Source: UBA11865 sp041570195 (lineage in GTDB: Bacteria > Chloroflexota > Anaerolineae > Promineifilales > Promineifilaceae). From it: 64,000 nt of DNA. The stretch is from the NCBI GenBank assembly GCA_041570195.1, contig JBFFWQ010000015.1, forward strand, positions 10,122-74,121, given 5' to 3'. The position numbers and the translations under genes are program-made. The notes under the pieces are model-generated. The model saw only the letters and a program-made list of their open reading frames with translations. It had not been told where the DNA came from and searched no databases. Below, one piece after another: positions 59,574-64,000 of this stretch (its first letter is position 1; each line of letters begins with the position of its first letter).

Positions 59574-60653
59574 TCACGAGAGTGCGGCCCAGACCTCTAG
59601 TTTAGCCTTCACGCGACGAATGACTTCGTTGGTGAACTCGTCGGTTTTGGCCGTGCCGCCCAGATCGGCCGTGCGGATACCGTCGTAGACCGCTTCCAGA
59701 GTCGACTCGTAAATGGCCCGACTAGCCCGATCGGCCTCTTTTTGGCCCACATGGGTCAGCAAACCAGCCGCAGCCAGGATCATGGCCATGGGATTGGCCA
59801 CATTTCTACCTTCAAGGGTCGGCGCCGTGCCATGGGGCGCCTCGGCCATGACGCAGGCCACGTTACCCTCGTCGTTCAGCGAGATCACCATCGATTCCGA
59901 TCCGGCGATGGAGCCAAACATTTGCAGTACCATGTCAGACAAAAGATCGCCATCCCGGTTCAAACTGGGGATGACCAGTGGATCGCCGGTTGTCGCCAGC
60001 AGCAGGGCGAAAGTGGCGTCGATGAGTTGAGGCTCGTAGCGTACATCCGGGTAACGTTCGGCCGCGGCGTCCAGCTCTTCTTTGAACATTCCTTCATAGA
60101 CCGGGCTGACGGTGAACTTCGGCCCGCCAAAGACCCGGGCCCGGCTATAGCGGGCATGTTGAAAGGCATATTCGGCCACGGCCCGGCATACGCGGCGGGT
60201 GATCTTCTCGGTCCGGTAGGCCACTTCGTCTAGCGCCCCTTCTGCGCCTTCGCGCCACTCTTGGGCACCGTAAGCGTCCTCAATGGCCATGCGCACCACG
60301 CTAATCGGGGAATAGACGCCAGCAATCGGCCGGACCCCCGGGATGCGCCGGCCGGTACGCAGGATGACTTCGGCGCCGATCTCCTCTCGAAGAATTCGGT
60401 TAGGGCTGCCTACGCCGCTCTTTTCCTCGGGCGTGATTGTCGCCGCCTTGAGGCCAAGCCCATCAGTCAGCATGGCCATGGCCGCGTCATGGACCACCTG
60501 GTTCTGGGTGGCGCGGCGATTCTCCAAACTGAGGTCGAAACGCTCGAAAGTGAGGTCGATATCAATGACAGCCGGGTCAATCACCCGCAGCGCCTCTTCC
60601 AACAGCTCCTGACCGGTCTGGTCTCCCTCCAGGACAATCACCGTTTTAGTCAC
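59574..60653 (-). CDS. Isocitrate/isopropylmalate dehydrogenase family protein
   Basis: The product has 359 residues and starts at GTG (60651-60653) with a strong GAGGAGG. Family features are EGDQTGQELLEEALRVIDP, EEKSGVGSPNRILREEIGAE, EKITRRVCRAVAEYAF, the metal-binding SLNRDGDLLSDMVLQMFG and APHGTAPTLEGRNVANPMAM for the cofactor. It oxidatively decarboxylates a 2-hydroxyacid using NAD or NADP. Isocitrate, isopropylmalate, homoisocitrate and tartrate types cannot be separated here. No leu or TCA genes are adjacent. A 7-copy repeat lies 88 bases upstream of its start. Confidence 0.9.
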   Translation of the reverse strand: MTKTVIVLEGDQTGQELLEEALRVIDPAVIDIDLTFERFDLSLENRRATQNQVVHDAAMAMLTDGLGLKAATITPEEKSGVGSPNRILREEIGAEVILRTGRRIPGVRPIAGVYSPISVVRMAIEDAYGAQEWREGAEGALDEVAYRTEKITRRVCRAVAEYAFQHARYSRARVFGGPKFTVSPVYEGMFKEELDAAAERYPDVRYEPQLIDATFALLLATTGDPLVIPSLNRDGDLLSDMVLQMFGSIAGSESMVISLNDEGNVACVMAEAPHGTAPTLEGRNVANPMAMILAAAGLLTHVGQKEADRASRAIYESTLEAVYDGIRTADLGGTAKTDEFTNEVIRRVKAKLEVWAALS

Positions 60654-60741
60654 GTATTCCTCCTCAAAAAATGGTACACAGATTTACACAGATTTTACGA
60701 ATTCTCACTATCTCGTTTCGCGACTTTCGATCTTTATCGGT

Positions 60742-60860
60742 GAGCTGCCCACAGTAGTGAGCTGCCCACAGTAGTGAGCTGCCCACAGAAGTGAGCTGCC
60801 CACAGTAGTGAGCTGCCCACAGTAGCGAGCTACCCACAATAGTGAACTGCCCACAGCAGC
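60742..60860. repeat. 17-bp minisatellite, 7 copies
   Basis: The unit GAGCTGCCCACAGTAGT repeats exactly every 17 bases from 60742 to 60860. The first two and the fourth copies are identical. The third and fifth each differ at one position, and the last two at several. It lies between the FemX genes and the dehydrogenase, with no open frame through it. A duplicated ACACAGATTT also lies at 60674-60693. Confidence 0.92.
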
Positions 60861-60889
60861 GCGTGGCTCATGTTGACTCCTTGGGAAAC

Positions 60890-60917
60890 AGCCTTCAGCC
60901 CTCAGCCGTCAGCTGTG
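60890..60917. repeat. Heptameric repeat block (STRR-like), second copy
   Basis: Four 7-base units, AGCCTTC, AGCCCTC, AGCCGTC and AGCTGTG, resemble the block at 36831. The final codons and stop of the FemX gene at 60895 lie within it. Confidence 0.55.
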
Positions 60918-62025
60918 CGTTGCTACGGCCCCGAAGAAAGTCGAGGTAGCGGGGAATTACTGCCGTGTAGACCCAGTACCAGAAGGGCCGGTTCGGATAA
61001 TCCCAGGCACCAATATGGCGTACCACCTGGCCATTGAAGCCGGCTTTGAATCGCCAGACGCCCCACAGCGGGTCAGACTCGACAAAGTCGTCTGGCGCGC
61101 CCCAGAAATCATAGACTTCGATGCCTTGAGCCTTGGCCCAACGCATCGCCTCCCATTGTAGCAGATAGTTGGGCATGCGCCGCCGTTCGATATCGGTCGA
61201 TGCGCCATACATGTAAATGGCCCGCCGGCCGCAGCAAACGACTATCACCGCCGCCAGTGGCTGGCCATGGAACTCGGCTACTAGAGGTTGGGCTAGGCCG
61301 GCCTCATAAAGCGTGCGCCAGGCGTCCAGGTAATACTCAACCGGCCGCACCGCGAAGCCATCGCGGGCGGCCGTCGTTTTGTACATGGCGGCGATGAGTT
61401 CAAAATCGTCGTCCGTTCCCAGGCGGACCGCCACCTCTTTCCGGCCGGCCAGGCGGATATTGTAGCGAGTCTTCTGTTTCATCACCGCCAACAGATCTTC
61501 TTCCGACCGGGTCAGGTCTAATTCGACCGTATTGCGAAATTGAATCTGGTCATCAGAGAAGCGCCAGCCACGCTCCTTCAGTTCGGCCACGAACTTGGCG
61601 CCCACGGGAGAACGCCGCTCGTCTTCAAGTCCCCAACTCAAGACCACGTCGGGGTCGATCTTGACGAAGATTGCTTTTTCAAAACGAGCTATCTGCTCCA
61701 ATTGGGCCAGGGCAACGCGGCGTAACGCACCGTCGCCGTAATCAAGAATCGGACCTTTCGGTACATATAGAACAGAAAATGGGGTTCTGGGCAATTGGCG
61801 CTTGAGCAGCATGGCTGCCGCCAGCGGCTCACGACCGTCAGGCCGATCATGAACCTGCAGTTGCAACGGCGTCGCCTGCCAGCCCCAGCGAGCCTTGAAA
61901 TGTCCCCAGGCCCAACTTTGCAGAGGATGCGGATTAGGCAATTTGTTCAGGGCTTGTCGCCACGAATCGGCCGTCGCCTCTGGCCGGAATATGCTTCCCC
62001 AATACTTTTCTTGGACGTCGGTCAT
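60895..62025 (-). CDS. FemABX-type aminoacyltransferase / FemX-like protein, copy 2
   Basis: The product has 376 residues from the ATG at 62025. The FemAB fold (two GNAT-like halves) is shown by LQSWAWGHFKARWGWQATPL, LYVPKGPILDYGD, MKQKTRYNIRLAGRKEVAVR (KTRYNIR motif) and AKAQGIEVYDFWGAPDD. The family transfers amino acids from aminoacyl-tRNA to lipid II or related acceptors to build peptidoglycan bridges. It lies 44 bases downstream of a clear homologue on the same strand (62070-63131). The two are about equally long and probably one operon. Its C-terminal tail is encoded by heptamer repeat DNA. Confidence 0.88.
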   Translation of the reverse strand: MTDVQEKYWGSIFRPEATADSWRQALNKLPNPHPLQSWAWGHFKARWGWQATPLQLQVHDRPDGREPLAAAMLLKRQLPRTPFSVLYVPKGPILDYGDGALRRVALAQLEQIARFEKAIFVKIDPDVVLSWGLEDERRSPVGAKFVAELKERGWRFSDDQIQFRNTVELDLTRSEEDLLAVMKQKTRYNIRLAGRKEVAVRLGTDDDFELIAAMYKTTAARDGFAVRPVEYYLDAWRTLYEAGLAQPLVAEFHGQPLAAVIVVCCGRRAIYMYGASTDIERRRMPNYLLQWEAMRWAKAQGIEVYDFWGAPDDFVESDPLWGVWRFKAGFNGQVVRHIGAWDYPNRPFWYWVYTAVIPRYLDFLRGRSNAQLTAEG

Positions 62026-62069
62026 CGCATTATCAGGCAGGATCGTCTCGGCCCACCCCGGCCAGATCT

Positions 62070-63131
62070 CTATTGGCGGCCTCGCCGCCACTGGTAGAGC
62101 CGGTAGACGGTTTTGTTGTAGACGCGATCGGCCGTACCCACGGTTCGCTGCAGCCGGCCGCCAAAGCCGCGTTTGAAGCGATAGACGCCCCACAAACCAT
62201 CATTCCGACCTCGAAAGTCAGCCTCAAGTCTTTCCTCAGGATAGTCGGGCACGCCCCACAAATCGTACGTTCTGCAGCCCCGTTCCTTGGCCCAACGCAT
62301 GGCCGCCCACTGGACGGCGTAAGTGGGCATGCGCTGGCGCTCCTCATCACCTGACGCGCCATATAAGTAGGCTGCCCGGTCGCCAGCTACAAAGACCATG
62401 ATTGCCGCCAGTGGTTTGGCGTCATATTCGGCTATCCACAAGGCGACATCATCCGGCGAGAACAGTTCGAAGGCAGTCTGGTAGTAGCGCGGCTCGTGCA
62501 CACCAAATGTGTTACGTGCGCCGGTAACCTGCATTAGCTGGTTGAACAGGGGAACGTCTTCAACCGAACCCTGGCGGACCGTCACATCCTTTTTGGCCGA
62601 CAGCCTGATATTGTAGCGCGTTTTTTGCTTCATCTGGGCCAGGATTTCTTCTTCTGACGGCGTCAAATCGACGACGAGAGTCCTGGGTGGCTGGATGGTA
62701 TCCGTATCCAGCCGGCAGCCTTCACGCTGACACAAGGCCCGCCAATCTTCCTGGTCCATCTCCGATTGCCACAAGAGGGGCTCCATCTTAAGCAAACCGG
62801 CCCGTTCTTCATATACCGCGTGGTCGATTTGGTTGAGCAGCACCGACAGCTGTTCTTCATCGTCCCAATCGACCAGCGGTCCATGAGGAACGTACGCCAC
62901 GCGGATGAGACCCAAGGCGGCCGCGCGTACCAACAACTGCGCCCCCGCCACGAGTTGACCGTCGCGGCGTAACCAAACACGCTGCGAGTGCCAGCCGAAA
63001 CGGCTCTTCAGCCGGGCCCAGTTGGTCATTTGCAGCAAGCTACCGTTGGGATGTCTCGCCACAAAGGCGTCCCACTCGGCGTCTTCCTCGCTATAGGGCT
63101 GCTCTTCCAACTCAACGAATTGCTCTAACAT
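62070..63131 (-). CDS. FemABX-type aminoacyltransferase / FemX-like protein, copy 1
   Basis: The product has 353 residues from the ATG at 63131, chosen because a TATAAT lies 10 bases upstream and the FemAB domain starts soon after (HPNGSLLQMTNWARLKSRFG). KTRYNIRLSAKKDVTVR, YVPHGPLVDWDDE, AYLYGASGDEERQRMPTYAV and CRTYDLWGVPDYPEE are shared with copy 2. It probably adds the first or second residue of a peptidoglycan cross-bridge, with copy 2 adding another, by analogy with FemX/FemA pairs. Cytoplasmic side of the membrane. Confidence 0.88.
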   Translation of the reverse strand: MLEQFVELEEQPYSEEDAEWDAFVARHPNGSLLQMTNWARLKSRFGWHSQRVWLRRDGQLVAGAQLLVRAAALGLIRVAYVPHGPLVDWDDEEQLSVLLNQIDHAVYEERAGLLKMEPLLWQSEMDQEDWRALCQREGCRLDTDTIQPPRTLVVDLTPSEEEILAQMKQKTRYNIRLSAKKDVTVRQGSVEDVPLFNQLMQVTGARNTFGVHEPRYYQTAFELFSPDDVALWIAEYDAKPLAAIMVFVAGDRAAYLYGASGDEERQRMPTYAVQWAAMRWAKERGCRTYDLWGVPDYPEERLEADFRGRNDGLWGVYRFKRGFGGRLQRTVGTADRVYNKTVYRLYQWRRGRQ

Positions 63132-63141
63132 GCCGGCGGGG

Positions 63142-63147
63142 ATTATA
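63142..63147 (-). promoter_or_regulatory. -10 box of the femX pair, leaderless type
   Basis: On the minus strand TATAAT (63142-63147) ends 10 bases before the ATG at 63131, with no Shine-Dalgarno between. Confidence 0.55.
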
Positions 63148-63191
63148 CCTGAATTCAGTGAAGTTGGTCTGCCTCTGTCCGGTTTTGATGC

Positions 63192-63197
63192 TACAAT
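63192..63197 (+). promoter_or_regulatory. -10 box of the zinc-ribbon gene, leaderless type
   Basis: TACAAT ends 7 bases before the ATG at 63205. Together with the box at 63142 it forms a compact divergent promoter of only 73 bases. Confidence 0.5.
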
Positions 63198-63204
63198 CTG
63201 TGAC

Positions 63205-63903
63205 ATGAGCCAGGTTGACCAACTGTACCGCTTACAGCAGATCGACGATGAAATCCGGGATGGTAAGGCTCGACTGAGCGTGGTCATCCGTTCCCAGAGC
63301 GAGACCGAGGAGTTGCTGGCGGCGCGACGGCGCGCTGAAACGACTGCCGGCGAACTGAACAAATTGCGCTCGCAGCAGACGGATCTAAACCTGGAACTGA
63401 AGAGCTTGACTGACAAGGCCCAGCGTTCGGAGCAACGGCTCTATTCTGGGACGATCAAGAATCCCAAGGAACTCGAAGATCTACAGCACGAGCTGGACTC
63501 TCTTTCCCGGCGCCGGTCAGCGCTGGAAGACGAGCTGATTGAGGCCATGATCATGGTTGAGGATGCCGGGGAAGAAGATGGCGCCGCCCAGGCATCTTTG
63601 TTGGAGATGCAGACGCAGTGGGACCAAGATCAGGCTGATTTCAAGCAAGAGCAGTCCGACCTGATTGCCCGAATCAATAAACTGACGCTGCAGCGGAAGA
63701 AGCATTTGGAGGTCGTTTCGGGCGAGTCGCTCCAGGCCTATGAAGTCGCGCAACGCCGGGCCGGGACTACGGCCGTCGTTCTGATGAGGAATAACCGATG
63801 CCGGGGCTGCCTGGTGACCGTGCCGGCCAACCTGGTCAAGGCGGTCGACGAAGGCCAACTCGTTCAGTGCGACAGTTGCAGCCGCATCCTTTGCCCCTCC
63901 TGA
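63205..63903 (+). CDS. Coiled-coil C4-type zinc-ribbon protein (zf-RING_7 / CdsZ-like)
   Basis: The product has 232 residues from the ATG at 63205; a longer in-frame reading begins before the promoter. Residues about 3-190 form two long antiparallel coiled-coil helices (YRLQQIDDEIRDGKARLSVV, IKNPKELEDLQHELDSLSRR). The C-terminal zinc ribbon has CRGCLVTVP and CDSCSRILC (two CxxC pairs). The ELEDLQHE and GTIKNPKE hallmarks match the widespread zf-RING_7 (DUF164) family. Its role is unsettled; RNA- or DNA-related functions have been proposed. Cytoplasmic. A TATACT box lies 70 bases downstream. Confidence 0.9.
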   Translation: MSQVDQLYRLQQIDDEIRDGKARLSVVIRSQSETEELLAARRRAETTAGELNKLRSQQTDLNLELKSLTDKAQRSEQRLYSGTIKNPKELEDLQHELDSLSRRRSALEDELIEAMIMVEDAGEEDGAAQASLLEMQTQWDQDQADFKQEQSDLIARINKLTLQRKKHLEVVSGESLQAYEVAQRRAGTTAVVLMRNNRCRGCLVTVPANLVKAVDEGQLVQCDSCSRILCPS

Positions 63904-64000
63904 TTAGCCTTCACTTACTACCGGCAAATTCGCCGCGATTTCTCTTGTAGGCCATTCGGCCTTGATGGTAAACTATACTTAGGTTGACCGTCATCCGGCC
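63904..64000 (+). other. Right edge, possible promoter of an RNA or gene beyond the window
   Basis: TATACT at 63974-63979 could be a -10 box with a start near 63986 (AGGTTGACCG...). No coding start follows inside the window. A structured RNA could begin here, but the available bases are too few to tell. Confidence 0.2.

Noticed and set aside
60742..60860. CRISPR array
   Set aside because: Units are contiguous 17-mers with no unique spacers.

Overview
The window looks like part of a chromosome from an uncultured or poorly studied Chloroflexota bacterium, most likely Anaerolineae/Promineifilaceae-like. This is inferred, not proven. It rests on several traits seen together: secreted proteins with Thr/Pro-rich (TPTPTP) linkers and NBR1-type or Ig-like domains, a two-component hybrid with a double 'regulator propeller', XylFGH-type sugar import with a single-domain ATPase, membrane mannosyltransferases with a C-terminal beta domain, a fused E1 2-oxoacid dehydrogenase, and a YwjF/HdrD-like Fe-S oxidoreductase. 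Base composition is moderately GC-rich with very frequent GGCCG words. I see no tRNA or rRNA gene, CRISPR array, intact insertion sequence or prophage.

Layout. 0-6.7 kb: a DUF6325/coiled-coil protein, a nucleotidyltransferase remnant, a membrane-anchored solute-binding protein with NBR1 and Ig-like domains, an alpha/beta hydrolase and a PLP-dependent decarboxylase-like enzyme. 6.7-11.5 kb: a tungstate ABC importer (tupA, tupC, tupB) behind a GntR-type regulator that carries a binding-protein-like sensor domain, with a perfect 18-bp palindrome at its promoter, and a divergent RibD-C reductase. 11.5-13.9 kb: an accessory island with hairpin repeats, an unknown 175-aa protein and a zinc metallopeptidase whose N-terminus resembles cargo of extracellular contractile injection systems (eCIS). 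13.9-24.7 kb: xylose import (xylF, single-domain xylG, xylH), a secreted CRTAC1-MauG fusion, a glycosyltransferase, a VapBC-like toxin-antitoxin pair with palindromic operators, xylulokinase and a GNAT. 24.7-30.1 kb: a large two-component system (14-repeat sensor kinase, NarL-type regulator, lone receiver, DUF4177-like protein).

30.4-45.3 kb: mostly housekeeping genes (map, folC, lon, a YbbN/CnoX-type thioredoxin, arylamine NAT, SpoU methyltransferase, thioesterase, DUF1028, ASCH) mixed with a membrane mannosyltransferase and a linker-type surface protein. 45.3-52.7 kb: E2 and fused E1 of a 2-oxoacid dehydrogenase, two paralogous exported lectin-like proteins and an Fe-S oxidoreductase. 52.9-59.3 kb: a membrane-tethered clan-A glycoside hydrolase translationally coupled to a mannosyltransferase, a PLP deaminase/desulfhydrase, a metallophosphoesterase and YccF. 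59.5-64 kb: an isocitrate/isopropylmalate-type dehydrogenase, a 7-copy minisatellite, two tandem FemABX-type transferases and a coiled-coil zinc-ribbon protein.

How genes fit together. XylFGH plus XylB give xylose uptake and phosphorylation, although no xylose isomerase is present here. GntR-PBP plus TupABC looks like a self-contained oxyanion-sensing uptake unit. Several genes (xylB, folC, NAT, the glycoside hydrolase, one FemX, the zinc-ribbon protein) have a TANAAT -10 box 6-10 bases before the start codon and no Shine-Dalgarno, which suggests frequent leaderless transcription. The best candidates for undescribed biology are the eCIS-cargo-like metallopeptidase locus (11.7-13.4 kb), the NBR1/Ig-decorated binding protein, the CRTAC1-MauG fusion beside the xylose importer, and the GntR-PBP/tungstate unit with its structured leader.
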